NCBI RefSeq assembly: GCF_021390475.1
Contig: NZ_JAJUWS010000045.1
Span: 1 to 53,815, forward strand
Direction: 5' to 3'
DNA: 53,815 nucleotides
Source: Streptomyces sp. ST2-7A
Lineage (GTDB): Bacteria > Actinomycetota > Actinomycetes > Streptomycetales > Streptomycetaceae
Below, piece by piece: positions 27,437 through 35,368 of the stretch (position 1 is its first letter; each line of letters opens with the position of its first letter). A program made the position numbers and the translations under genes. A model generated the notes under the pieces. That model was not told the origin of the DNA, did no database searches, and worked only from the letters and a program-made list of their open reading frames with translations.

Positions 27437-28540
27437 TCAGTTGATGCCGGCCTCTTCGCACAGGGCCGCGTAGTCACCCGTGCACAGTTCCTCCTTGGTG
27501 ACGTAGCCGTCCTCGACGACGTCCTTGACGTTGTCGCGGAAGATGGCCTCCGGGCTCTCCAGCACGGACGGCACATCCCGGCCGGCCTCCGGGTCGTGGA
27601 CCGTCGCGTTGGTCTCGGCCTCCTCGCCCTTGGCCAGGGACACGGCGAGCCGGACGGCCGCCTCGGCCTCCTTCTTGATCGCCTTGTAGACCGTCATGCA
27701 CTGGTCGCCGGCGAGGATGTTCTGCAGGCCCTGGACGGTGGCGTCCTGCCCGGTGACGGGCACCTCGCCGTTGCGGTTCTGCTTGCGCAGCACGGCGACC
27801 GCGGCGTTGCCCAGGCCGTCGTTGGCGGCGAGCACCCCGTTGATGCCGGGCTCACTGGTGAGCATCTGCTCGAAGATGGTGGCGGCCTCGGCGTTGTCCC
27901 AGTCGGGGACGGACTGGTCGGGGCCCTTGGTGTACTCGTCGGAGTCGTACTTCGGGTCCAGCACGCCGTTGTAACCCTCGGCGAAGAGCAGGGCGTTGTT
28001 GTCGGTCGGGGAGCCGTTGAGGGTGGCGACGAGCGGCTGCTCCACGCCCTTCTCCTCCAGGCAGGACACCAGGCCCTCGCCCTGCAGCTTGCCGACTTCG
28101 GTGTTGTCGAAGCTGACGTAGTACTGGGCGGAGCCGCCGAGGGTGAGCCGGTCGTAGTCGATGGTCGCCACACCCTGTGACTTGGCCTTGTCCAGGACGG
28201 CCTTGCCGGTGCCACTGTCCAGGTTGACGATCATCAGGACGGTGACACCGCTGGTGATCATCTGGTCGGCGATGGTCTGGAAGTCCTGCTTGTCCCCCTG
28301 CGCGTTCTGGATGTCGTACTCGACGCCGGCGGCCTCGAACGCCTCGGCGAGGTACTTGCGGTCCGCGGTCTCCCAGCGGGCCGATGACTTGCTGTCCGGC
28401 AGGATCACGCCGATCTTCGGCGCCGCGTCGTCCGAGCCGGCGCCGTTGCCGTTGCCGTTGTCCGAGGAGGAGTCCCCGCAGGCGGTGAGTGAGGCGAGCA
28501 GCGTCGCGGAGGCGACGGTGAGGAGGATTCCCTTGCGCAT
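27437..28540 (-). CDS. xylF: Xylose-type sugar ABC transporter substrate-binding lipoprotein
   Basis: A 367-residue secreted lipoprotein. The signal peptide MRKGILLTVASATLLASLTACG has a lipobox with Cys21. A Gly/Asn/Ser linker is followed by a type I periplasmic-binding fold: IGVILPDSKSSARWETADRKYLAEAFEAAGVEY, QTIADQMITSGVTVLMIVNLD and GVLAANDGLGNAAVAVL, then PVTGQDATVQGLQNILAGDQCMTVYK. The RWETADRKYL and DRL-type residues are typical of XylF. ATG 28540 has AAAGGACC upstream; the longer frame to 28783 crosses the operator region and is rejected. It delivers the sugar to XylGH. Confidence 0.9.
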   Translation of the reverse strand: MRKGILLTVASATLLASLTACGDSSSDNGNGNGAGSDDAAPKIGVILPDSKSSARWETADRKYLAEAFEAAGVEYDIQNAQGDKQDFQTIADQMITSGVTVLMIVNLDSGTGKAVLDKAKSQGVATIDYDRLTLGGSAQYYVSFDNTEVGKLQGEGLVSCLEEKGVEQPLVATLNGSPTDNNALLFAEGYNGVLDPKYDSDEYTKGPDQSVPDWDNAEAATIFEQMLTSEPGINGVLAANDGLGNAAVAVLRKQNRNGEVPVTGQDATVQGLQNILAGDQCMTVYKAIKKEAEAAVRLAVSLAKGEEAETNATVHDPEAGRDVPSVLESPEAIFRDNVKDVVEDGYVTKEELCTGDYAALCEEAGIN

Positions 28541-28615
28541 GGGCAGGGTCCTTTCTGAGGGGTACGCGGAGAGCGACCGCCCGACGGAGGCTCCGCCGGC
28601 GAGAAAAATGAGTGG

Positions 28616-28629
28616 CAAGTGCGCACTTG
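28616..28629 (-). promoter_or_regulatory. 14-bp perfect palindrome upstream of xylF
   Basis: CAAGTGCGCACTTG is its own reverse complement and lies 76 bases before the xylF start, so it may be an operator within the xylF leader or promoter. The binding protein is unknown; Rok7B7 is a candidate by position only. Confidence 0.5.
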
Positions 28630-28664
28630 ACCGAACTGCGGGTTGGTGACCGATCCACCCGGCT

Positions 28665-28690
28665 GATTGTTGTGAGCGGGAACGTATTGC
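28665..28690 (-). promoter_or_regulatory. lac-operator-like element 1 upstream of xylF
   Basis: The core TTGTTGTGAGCGGGAACG resembles LacI-family operators and aligns with a second element about 60 bases away. Its right half is degenerate (CGTATT instead of AACAAT). It lies about 125-150 bases upstream of xylF in an unusually AT-rich stretch. Confidence 0.5.
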
Positions 28691-28724
28691 CGTGCGGAGC
28701 GGCCGCGCCAGCCCCGGGCACGGA

Positions 28725-28750
28725 AAATTTGTTGGGAGCGATAACAATCG
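28725..28750 (-). promoter_or_regulatory. lac-operator-like element 2 upstream of xylF
   Basis: TTGTTGGGAGCGATAACAA (28729-28747) has inverted outer pentamers TTGTT/AACAA around GGGAGCGAT. It is strikingly like the classical lac operator core (GTGAGCGGATAACAA). Together with element 1 it suggests cooperative binding by a LacI- or ROK-type sugar regulator. The remainder of the 28541-28888 gap shows no gene. Confidence 0.6.
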
Positions 28751-28888
28751 GATGACGCTCCGGCACGGAGATCTCGAGCACAAAGCCGCCCGCCTCCGCC
28801 CAAACCCGCGAAAACCCTCCGGCAGGCTCCGGGCAGGCCCATTTCCCGGCGACCGGGGGCGAGTACGGGGCCTCGAAAGCCCTCGGCG

Positions 28889-30991
28889 CTACTCCCCGGT
28901 CGCAGCGTCCCCGATTCCCTGCTCCGTCCAGATGGTCTTGCCGGTGGGGGTGTAGCGGCTGCCCCAGCGGTTGGCGAGCTGTGCGACCAGGAACAGGCCA
29001 CGTCCGCCCTCGTCGGACAGGCGGGCGCGGCGCAGGTGGGGCTGGGTCCGGCTGGGATCGGAGATCTCACAGATCAGCCGCCGGTCGCGGATCAGGCGCA
29101 GTCCGACGGGGCCGCCGGCGTAGCGAATGGCGTTGGTGACCAGCTCACTCACGATCAGCTCGGTGGCGAAGACCTGGTCCGCCAGGCCCCATTCGGTCAG
29201 CTTGCCGCAGGCCAGGGCACGGGCGCGGGCCACCTGGCCGGGGTCGGCCGGCAATTCCCAGAAGGCCGTGCGTCCGGGGGGCACGGCCCGGACCCCGGCC
29301 AGCAGAACCGCCAGATCCTCCGCGCGGTGCCGCCCGCGCAGCCGGGCCAGGACGTGCCGGGCCAGGTCGGACGGCGGCTCGCCGACCTCGGCGGCCGCCC
29401 GCGCCAGTTCCCGCAGCCAGGCCGGATCCCGACCGTCGCCGTCGCCGGGCTCCCCGCTGTGGAAGGCCAGCACATCACCCGGCGTCAGACACAGTTCGAT
29501 CGGTTCGAAGGGCTCCCCGCCACCGCCCAGCGGCGGCCCGGGCCGAAGGGCCACGGGCGCCACCTCCCCGCGACCCACCTCCGCCAGCAGCGGCGGGGGA
29601 TGGCCGGCACTGGCGACCAGGCACTGCCGGGTGACCGGGCAGTAGGTGGTGTAGAGGCAGGTGGCTCCGGTCAGGGAACCGGCTCCGGGCTCACCCTCGT
29701 TCCCCTCGTCCTCCGCGAAACGCAGCACCAGGTCGTCCAGGTGGCTCAGCAGCTCGTCGGGGGCCGGGTCGAGATCGGCCAGGGTTTGCACCGCCGAGCG
29801 CAACCGTCCCATCGCCCCGGCGGCGTTCACCCCGTGCCCGGCCACCCGACCGACCACGAACGCCACCCGCGTGCCCGACAGCTGGATCACGTCGTACCAA
29901 CTGCCGCCGGTGCCGGCGGCGGTACCGGCCGGCACATATGCCCCGGCGGTTCGCGCCGCGCTCAGCCGCGCCGACAGCCGCGGCAGCAGACTGTGCTGCA
30001 GCGCCTCCACCGTGCGCCGCTCCCGGGTGTAGCGCCGGGCGTTGTCCAGCCCCAGCGCCAGACGGGAGCCGATCTCCTCCGCCAGGTGGACATCCGCCTC
30101 GTCGAAGGGGGCCCTGTCGCCGGTGCGCCACAGCGGCACCGCTCCCAGCACCACACCGCGTGCCAACAGCGGAAGCACCAGGAACGAGGTGGCCGCATCC
30201 GGCAGATTCAGCCGCGCCCGCTCCGGGGCCTGCGCCGATGTCGTCCGCAGTGCCCTCATGTCCGGCATGAACCCCGTGACGCCACGCCGCACGTGCTCGG
30301 CTTCGACATCCCCGAGGAGGAACGTCTCCCCCCGCTGGTGGACCTCCGCGGGCCAGGGCCCCCGCCCGGCGGCCACCGCCACCCGCCGCATGGGCGTTCC
30401 CGGGCCGAACCGCCCGACCTCCTCCCCGACCAGTACCGCCTCGGTCAGATCGACCGCACCCAGGTCGGCGAAGATCGGCACCAGTAGCCCCACCAGCTCC
30501 TCCGTGTTGCGCACCACATCCAGCGACCCGCCGATCCGCCCCGCAGCCGTGCGCAGCAGCTCCAGCCGCTGCTGCGCACGCGGACCGGAAACCAGCACGC
30601 CACCACCGCCGGCCGTGGCCACCCGCATCCCGAACCGGTCCCGCAGCTCCGCCCCCGCCACCGGGACCACCCACACCAGGAACCGCGCCGAGCCGCCCGC
30701 CAGGAGCACCGAGACACTCACATCGGCCGCGACCCGCCCGCCGGCGGGACGCCGCAGCACCGCGCGCCCAGCGCTGCGGCGCTCCTCGCGGGCCTCCTCG
30801 ACCAGACCCGCCCACACCGAACGTTCCTCGAACAAGGTGGGCATGCCCACCCCGCGCACCGCCTCGATACCGCCGCCCAGCAGATCCACCACCGGTGAGG
30901 TCGCGGTCAGTACGGTGCCCTCACCGTCCAGCACCAGCAGGGCCGGCTGCTCCCACTCCGCCGTGCCCCACGGTCCGCCGCTCCCGGTCAT
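28889..30991 (-). CDS. PAS-GAF-SpoIIE-like-ATPase protein with degenerate phosphatase site
   Basis: A 700-residue protein in the SpoIIE/PP2C regulator group. Order: PAS-like sensor (about 10-100), GAF domain (about 175-320), linker helix (RRTVEALQHSLLPRL), SpoIIE phosphatase-like domain (about 340-545) and a C-terminal GHKL ATPase (about 570-700; VSELVTNAIRYAGGPVGLRLI, GGRGLFLVAQLANRWG) of the anti-sigma RsbW type. The phosphatase domain lacks metal-binding Asp at three expected places: GGSWYDV (Ser364 for Asp), GRVAGHG (Arg382 for Asp) and FHSGEPG (Ser for Asp of the TDG motif). It is therefore probably a pseudophosphatase. ATG 30991 is preferred over the open frame to 31183. It may act as a kinase-like switch on an anti-anti-sigma factor elsewhere. 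Confidence 0.85.
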   Translation of the reverse strand: MTGSGGPWGTAEWEQPALLVLDGEGTVLTATSPVVDLLGGGIEAVRGVGMPTLFEERSVWAGLVEEAREERRSAGRAVLRRPAGGRVAADVSVSVLLAGGSARFLVWVVPVAGAELRDRFGMRVATAGGGGVLVSGPRAQQRLELLRTAAGRIGGSLDVVRNTEELVGLLVPIFADLGAVDLTEAVLVGEEVGRFGPGTPMRRVAVAAGRGPWPAEVHQRGETFLLGDVEAEHVRRGVTGFMPDMRALRTTSAQAPERARLNLPDAATSFLVLPLLARGVVLGAVPLWRTGDRAPFDEADVHLAEEIGSRLALGLDNARRYTRERRTVEALQHSLLPRLSARLSAARTAGAYVPAGTAAGTGGSWYDVIQLSGTRVAFVVGRVAGHGVNAAGAMGRLRSAVQTLADLDPAPDELLSHLDDLVLRFAEDEGNEGEPGAGSLTGATCLYTTYCPVTRQCLVASAGHPPPLLAEVGRGEVAPVALRPGPPLGGGGEPFEPIELCLTPGDVLAFHSGEPGDGDGRDPAWLRELARAAAEVGEPPSDLARHVLARLRGRHRAEDLAVLLAGVRAVPPGRTAFWELPADPGQVARARALACGKLTEWGLADQVFATELIVSELVTNAIRYAGGPVGLRLIRDRRLICEISDPSRTQPHLRRARLSDEGGRGLFLVAQLANRWGSRYTPTGKTIWTEQGIGDAATGE

Positions 30992-31170
30992 GGCGCTCCC
31001 CGGCCGTCGCCAACCCTCACAGCACTGTCCACCCTGCCAGGACACCACCTCACCGGGCCGCCCGCCGGCCGACTGCGCCCCACCTGCCCGAACGGGCAGC
31101 CGGGACCACTGCTTCCCGGGGGTCCGCCCGATTCGGCCATCCGAGCGACCCGGGGGACTACGCTGCGACG

Positions 31171-31953
31171 ATGGACCACTCAACCGGCTTATCCGGGAGC
31201 TCCGCCCGGCCTGCGGAACCCATTCGGGTGAACGACTACGACGGCTTCGCCGAGGCGTACACGGCGGATACCGAGAACAACCTGGTGAACGCGCACTACG
31301 AGCGGCCCGCCATGACGGCCCTCGCCGGGGAGGTGTCGGGTCGGCGGATCCTGGACGCCGGTTGCGGCGCGGGCCCCCTGCTCGCCGCGTTGCGCGAGCG
31401 CGGCGCGATCGTCACCGGCATCGACGCCAGTGCCGGAATGTTGGCGTTGGCGAGGCGGCGGCTCGGCGACGACGCCGACCTGCGCGTGGCCGACCTGCGC
31501 GACCCCCTGCCGTTCCCCGACGGCACGTTCGACGACGTGGTCGCCTCACTGGTCCTGCACTACCTGGAGGACTGGGGCCCGACCCTGGCCGAGCTGCGAC
31601 GGGTACTCAAGCCCGGCGGCCGGCTGATCGCATCACTGGACCACCCCTTCGTCGCCTACACGATCAGCGACCCCCGGCCCGACTACTTCGCGACCACCGA
31701 CTACACCTCCGACTGGAGAATCGACGGGCGATCCACCCCGATGAGGTTCTGGCGCAGGCCGTTGCACGCGATGGTCGACGCCTTCACCACCGCCGGCTTC
31801 CGCCTCACCGGGATCCACGAGCCGCGGCCCGACCCGGCCGCCCGTGAACTGTTCCCCGAGGAATTCGATGACCTGGCGACCCGAACCTGCTTCATGTTCT
31901 TCGTCGTCGAGGTGCCGCCGTCAACCGGCGGACCGAAGGGACAGTGCGCGTAG
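31171..31953 (+). CDS. Class I SAM-dependent methyltransferase (UbiE/Methyltransf_11 type)
   Basis: A 260-residue methyltransferase. Motif I is ILDAGCGAGPLLAALRERGAIVTGIDASAGMLALA; then LRVADLRDPLPFPDGTFDDVVASLVLHYLEDW and LRRVLKPGGRLIASLDHPFVAYTI, as in Methyltransf_11. The N-terminal VNDYDGFAEAYTADTENNLVNAHYERP is the usual cap. ATG 31171 is taken because the conserved part starts soon after it; the frame is open upstream to 30895 into the divergent PP2C-like gene. It converges on the VOC gene, with only 22 bases between the stops. The substrate is unknown; FWRRPLHAMVDAF near the C-terminus is family-typical. Confidence 0.85.
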   Translation: MDHSTGLSGSSARPAEPIRVNDYDGFAEAYTADTENNLVNAHYERPAMTALAGEVSGRRILDAGCGAGPLLAALRERGAIVTGIDASAGMLALARRRLGDDADLRVADLRDPLPFPDGTFDDVVASLVLHYLEDWGPTLAELRRVLKPGGRLIASLDHPFVAYTISDPRPDYFATTDYTSDWRIDGRSTPMRFWRRPLHAMVDAFTTAGFRLTGIHEPRPDPAARELFPEEFDDLATRTCFMFFVVEVPPSTGGPKGQCA

Positions 31954-31975
31954 CGGCCGAAACGGTGCCCGGGTG

Positions 31976-32359
31976 TCAGGAATTCATCGCGACCCGATCG
32001 GACTCGCTGCGCAGAACGCAGAACTCGTTGCCCTCCGGGTCGGCGAGGATCACCCAGCCCGAGCCATCGGGGTTCCGGTGGTCGGTGACGAAGTCGGCAC
32101 CGAGGCCCATCAGCCGTTCCACCTCCTCCTCCCGCGCGGTCTCGGGACGCAGGCACAGATGGATCCGATTCTTGATCGTCTTGGGTTCGGGCACCTGGTT
32201 GAAGTACAGCACCGGCCCCTCCGCCAACATCACCCGCGTCTCCGGATCCCCCGGCCGGTCCTCCGGACGCAGCGGACGGCCGGTCACACGGCTCCAGAAC
32301 AGGGCCAATTCATAGGCATCCGCACAATCGATCGCCACGTTCTGCACCATTGAGACCAT
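31976..32359 (-). CDS. VOC family protein (glyoxalase/bleomycin-resistance superfamily)
   Basis: A 127-residue single-module VOC protein of the glyoxalase-like (Glyoxalase_6) kind: VQNVAIDCADAYELALFWSRVTGRPLRPEDRPGDPE, VMLAEGPVLYFNQVPEPKTIKNRIHLCL, then EEEVERLMGLGADFVTDHRN and WVILADPEGNEFCVLR. Candidate metal ligands are His in NRIHL and Glu in GNEFC; such proteins usually dimerise to form the site. The start is ATG 32359 (GAGG 9 bases upstream); ATG 32350 is an alternative. Nucleotides 32037 onward of the gene plus 145 bp upstream are duplicated at 35737-36204, where the gene is truncated. The complete copy is this one. Confidence 0.88.
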   Translation of the reverse strand: MVSMVQNVAIDCADAYELALFWSRVTGRPLRPEDRPGDPETRVMLAEGPVLYFNQVPEPKTIKNRIHLCLRPETAREEEVERLMGLGADFVTDHRNPDGSGWVILADPEGNEFCVLRSESDRVAMNS

Positions 32360-32504
32360 GCGCGCGAGCCTCACAGGTCCTCCCGCGCCATACCACCGGG
32401 TTTTGCCTCTTCCTCCCGCGCCCCGCCCCGACTCCCGGGAGTGGTCGCCACGCGCCCCGCCCGGATCGGGTCGGGCGAGAAAGGCGCCCCGGGCCGCCGA
32501 GGGG
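32037..32504. repeat. Left copy of 468-bp direct repeat
   Basis: This segment recurs at 35737-36204, shifted by exactly 3,700 bp with no gaps. By eye I count about 11 differences (about 97.6% identity), seven of them clustered in the non-coding part near 32387-32412. It holds the VOC gene apart from its last 19 codons and stop, plus 145 bp of upstream DNA. Beyond 32504 a weaker resemblance to the DNA after 36204 persists for about 20-30 bases. Confidence 0.95.
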
Positions 32505-32686
32505 GGAGGGTGAGAGAGGGCCCGAGGGGGTCCTTGGAGTCCCGGACGTGAACGGCAGAGGGGCAATCCGGCCACCTCGACGCAATCGCCGCCCTCAGCG
32601 GACCGGACGAGTAGGGCGCGCGGCGGCGTCGGTTTCCCGGCCGCGCCCCGACATCATCGAACGACACCGTGGCGGCGTATCCATGA

Positions 32687-33898
32687 TCATATCTTATGCT
32701 GAGTCAGCACCGAGGAGACTTCGGGGGTATCCGAGAACTCTTCCAATCGGTTGAGCACAACCCGCACGCGTTCCGCTGTCCGTTCGGACGCCACCGCCGA
32801 GGAAAGGGCAATAACCCGCTCGGCTGTGTGTGCCGCTTCTTCTGGTTCGTTAGCGTCAGCGAGAGCAACAGCGAGCCACGACAGATAGAGTGCTAGCTCT
32901 CGCGTATGTGTGGCTTCGTAGTCGCTGAGGGCATCACGTAGCAATGGGACGGCTCGCAATGGGCGGCGCAACTCCGTGTAGACACGAGATTCCATTACGC
33001 GAAGCTCTCCGGCGTCCACCCAGTAGAGATAGCTTGGTGATGCGTTGTCGGCGCTGTCTTCCCCAAGAGCTTCGGCAGCCTCGCCAAGCGCCCGCATTGC
33101 CAGTTGTGCCTCACCGCGCTTCGCGTGTGCCCATGCCACACGATCGTGATAGAGGGCACGCGCTTTCGCCGGTGCCTTGCTCCCGGCATCGTGAACAGCG
33201 GCTTGCGCCAGTACGATTCCTTCATCTTCGCGGCCGGTATTGCTGTGCTGGTATGCAAGCGATCCAGCAAGATTTCCGGCAAGCGTGTAGTCTTCCGCTT
33301 GTCTTGCTGCGCTGATCCCTATTTGGTAGATCCTTTCCGCCTCTTCGTGTTGTCCCGCATCGGAGGCGATCCAACCGGCGATCTGTGCCAACTCGCCAAT
33401 CTTAATAAGTAGTTCGCGCCCAACCTCCTGGCTGTAGCTCGCTTCCCGGTACAGCTTGACCACGACACGGAGTTCCCGCAGCGCGGGCCGGATCAGATCA
33501 CGTCCGGCGATTACGTCGTCGGCGAGCCTTAAGCCGTGTACGCGCCGGCCGAGGTCTGTCACTGTGTCAGTACCGATACGGCGTCCTGTGCGGGCGCGGA
33601 GTGGGGCCAGCGGATCACCAACCGGCAAGAAGTCGGCGAGTGTTGGCATCGGTGGTTCCGGAGCTGCCCGGGGCGTCTTGATGTCTTCCACGTCCACACC
33701 AAGAGCATGGGCCAGGAACGGCAGCCACTCACGGGGCGTCCGCTTTCCCGTTTCGTAGCGGCTGATCTCCTGCCGTCCGATCGGCTCTCCGCCGACCCCT
33801 GCCAGACGGCACACCTCACGTGCAAGGCGCCCCTGACTCCATCCGCGATCTTCGCGTAGGCGCTTGATGTTGGCCCCGATCCCGCTCATGCCCTCCAT
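32687..33898 (-). CDS. XRE family helix-turn-helix regulator with TPR-like domain
   Basis: A 403-residue protein. An N-terminal lambda-repressor-like HTH (NIKRLREDRGWSQGRLAREVCRLAGVGGEPIGRQEISRYETGKRTP, about residues 9-54) is followed by a long helical region (about 110-400) with TPR-like units: HEEAERIYQIGISAARQAEDYTLAGNLAGSLAY, ALYHDRVAWAHAKRGEAQLAMRALGEA, and ELALYLSWLAVALADANEPEEAAHTAERVI. Such proteins often bind a small molecule or peptide through the TPR part. Codon third positions are visibly less G/C-rich than in neighbours, a sign of transfer. It sits inside the island bounded by the 468-bp repeats and is divergent from the small-gene run starting at 34034. The start may instead be the ATG at 33889. 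Confidence 0.88.
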   Translation of the reverse strand: MEGMSGIGANIKRLREDRGWSQGRLAREVCRLAGVGGEPIGRQEISRYETGKRTPREWLPFLAHALGVDVEDIKTPRAAPEPPMPTLADFLPVGDPLAPLRARTGRRIGTDTVTDLGRRVHGLRLADDVIAGRDLIRPALRELRVVVKLYREASYSQEVGRELLIKIGELAQIAGWIASDAGQHEEAERIYQIGISAARQAEDYTLAGNLAGSLAYQHSNTGREDEGIVLAQAAVHDAGSKAPAKARALYHDRVAWAHAKRGEAQLAMRALGEAAEALGEDSADNASPSYLYWVDAGELRVMESRVYTELRRPLRAVPLLRDALSDYEATHTRELALYLSWLAVALADANEPEEAAHTAERVIALSSAVASERTAERVRVVLNRLEEFSDTPEVSSVLTQHKI

Positions 33899-34033
33899 TG
33901 TGGCCGACAGTTGGCCTACAGCGGGCCACTATGCGATTGCTCTCCGAGACGGCAGAGTCAGGATGCCAGGAAGGACCCCCGCGACCGTGGTAGCGGCCCG
34001 GGGGCGTGGACCACCTGAAGGAAGCAGGCAGCC
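33899..34033. promoter_or_regulatory. Divergent promoter region of the island
   Basis: This 135-bp region separates the XRE regulator from the small genes, so it should hold promoters for both. The imperfect inverted repeat AGTTGGCC-N6-GGGCCACT (33909-33930), directly before the XRE start, is a plausible autoregulatory operator. The stretch CACTATGCGATTGC is locally AT-richer. A weak GAAGGAAGCAGGCAGCC precedes ATG 34034. Confidence 0.4.
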
Positions 34034-34276
34034 ATGACAGAGACTACGCCCGACATCCCCGGCCCGGGAACGCCGGCGGTGGACACCAAACGGGACCGTG
34101 TGGGGGTCGTGATGGGCAAGACCGGCCCCTATGTGCAGCTTCGGCCGGAGGGCGGGGGCCGGGAGTGGGACGTAAGTCCCGAAGACCTTCGCCCCGCCAC
34201 CACCGGCGACGCCCTGCGGCCGAAGGTGCGGGCGGCGAACGAGCGGAGCAGGGAGGCCAGGCTGTGTGCGGGGTGA
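34034..34276 (+). CDS. Small conserved hypothetical protein
   Basis: An 80-residue protein beginning MTETTPDIPGPGTPAVDTKR. The core (DRVGVVMGKTGPYVQLRP, then GREWDVSPEDLRPAT) looks like a small beta-barrel of the KOW/SH3 kind. It resembles a family of short actinobacterial proteins encoded next to XRE-type regulators; I know no function for it. AGGAAGC lies upstream of the ATG. Its TGA overlaps the ATG of the next gene by one base (34274-34276 and 34276-34278), so translation is probably coupled. It is the first gene of the island's rightward run. Confidence 0.72.
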   Translation: MTETTPDIPGPGTPAVDTKRDRVGVVMGKTGPYVQLRPEGGGREWDVSPEDLRPATTGDALRPKVRAANERSREARLCAG

Positions 34277-34386
34277 TGATCCGCCGTCTGCGAAACCGCG
34301 TACTCGCGCTGGCCGGACCACTCTTCATCTTCGCAGTGGGCTTCGGAATGGGATTCACGCTCGCTGTTGCCTGGTCCACCGCATGA
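34276..34386 (+). CDS. Very small single-span membrane protein
   Basis: A 36-residue protein, MIRRLRNRVLALAGPLFIFA followed by VGFGMGFTLAVAWSTA. A basic N-terminus followed by about 24 uninterrupted hydrophobic residues predicts one membrane helix with the N-terminus inside. The ATG overlaps the upstream stop and its own TGA (34384-34386) overlaps the next ATG (34383-34385). An alternative GTG at 34273 adds one residue. The tight overlaps on both sides support it as a real gene. Its role is unknown; its size suits a membrane partner or small toxin-like peptide, but there is no specific evidence for toxicity. Confidence 0.62.
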   Translation: MIRRLRNRVLALAGPLFIFAVGFGMGFTLAVAWSTA

Positions 34387-34607
34387 ACTCCCGCTTTCCC
34401 CCGGGAAGTGGTCACAGCCTCGCGGTCATCCGGCGGGAAACGGAACAACAGCACAACCCCATGGCGACCGATACGGGTCAGGGTCGCACTCCGCACCACC
34501 ACCGGACTCCCGCCCCGGGCACGCACCCGCCCCGGGGCGGGAACCGGGTGGCGCTCCCGACCGGACAAGCCCCGGAGCGCGGGCAGACGTGCCCCGAACC
34601 GAGCTGA
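34383..34607 (+). CDS. Small Pro/His-rich hypothetical protein
   Basis: A 74-residue protein (MNSRFPPGSGHSLAVIRRET at its start) with His and Pro-rich sequence (TPHHHRTPAPGTHPPRGG) and one Cys near the end. It is probably disordered or metal-binding; no family is recognised. It starts by an ATGA overlap with the upstream membrane peptide gene. Codon third positions are GC-rich throughout, which supports coding. It could be a non-coding tail of the operon that happens to stay open; confidence is moderate. Confidence 0.5.
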   Translation: MNSRFPPGSGHSLAVIRRETEQQHNPMATDTGQGRTPHHHRTPAPGTHPPRGGNRVALPTGQAPERGQTCPEPS

Positions 34608-34830
34608 CGGGCTCAGGCTCCCCGCTCCGGTCCGCCCCTTCACCGGGGTGCCGCACTGCGTGCGGTGAGAGCGCCACCCACCCACTTCGCCGGAGTCGCT
34701 TCGGCGATCGATGCGGCGCAGCACCAGCGCACCGCAGCGCGAAGAAGACTCCCGCCCCGGTCGGACGGACCTGGACAGCACGAGCGACCGGGGCGGGCCG
34801 CCAGATGAACGACACCAGGGAGGTACGCAC

Positions 34831-35319
34831 GTGCACGACGTACGAGAACTGCTCACCCCTGACGCGTTCGGGGATGTCGCCGCAACAGTCATGGGCAACA
34901 ACCCCGGCATGGACGAGCCTACGGCCGGTCGCGTGGTCACCGAAGCACTGAAGTTCGTTTCGGCCGCCGCGAAGTTCCCGAAGGCCTACATCCAGCCCTC
35001 ACGCGTGGTGGACGAGGGCTGGCACGCCCTGATCCTGCACACCGCCATGTACGCCAAACTCTGCGATCGGCTGGGCCTGTTCGTCCACCACTACCCGGAG
35101 CGCCCCGACCGGTCCCGACACGACCCGGCAGCGCTCACCCGGACGGTAGCCCTGATCGAGGAAGCCGGGTACAGCGCAGACCCGGAACTGTGGACCGGCC
35201 CGACCAGGACTCCGGTAGCCGTGGCCGCCGAGTGCTCCCACACGCCGGCCCCCGGCGGATGCGGCCCCATCAACCCGGGAAACTGCGCCTCGCACTGCTC
35301 CGGCGGAAGCGGAGGGTAG
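34831..35319 (+). CDS. GRDP-like protein with Cys/Gly-rich C-terminal tail
   Basis: A 162-residue protein. The N-terminal 110 residues resemble the glycine-rich-domain-protein-like (GRDP-like) family: a helix VVTEALKFVSAAAKFP, then RVVDEGWHALILHTAMYAKLCDRLGLFVHHYPE, where W-H, L-H-T, Y, C and H-H-x-P are the family-defining positions. The last 30 residues are different: CSHTPAPGGCGPINPGNC and CSGGSGG contain four Cys (C-x8-C-x7-C-x3-C), suggesting a metal site, disulfides or a modified peptide tail. GTG 34831 is chosen because AGGGAGG lies 7 bases upstream; the frame is open to 34711. It is in the island between the repeats. Function unknown. Confidence 0.75.
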   Translation: MHDVRELLTPDAFGDVAATVMGNNPGMDEPTAGRVVTEALKFVSAAAKFPKAYIQPSRVVDEGWHALILHTAMYAKLCDRLGLFVHHYPERPDRSRHDPAALTRTVALIEEAGYSADPELWTGPTRTPVAVAAECSHTPAPGGCGPINPGNCASHCSGGSGG

Positions 35320-35368
35320 GGCGGGGACGACTAACCTTCCCGGGACGAGCACGAGGAGAGGTGACCGC

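Noticed and set aside
28725..28750. lac-operator-like sequence considered as cloning-vector contamination
   Set aside because: Only the operator core resembles lac; the surrounding DNA is normal Streptomyces sequence and a second related element lies nearby.
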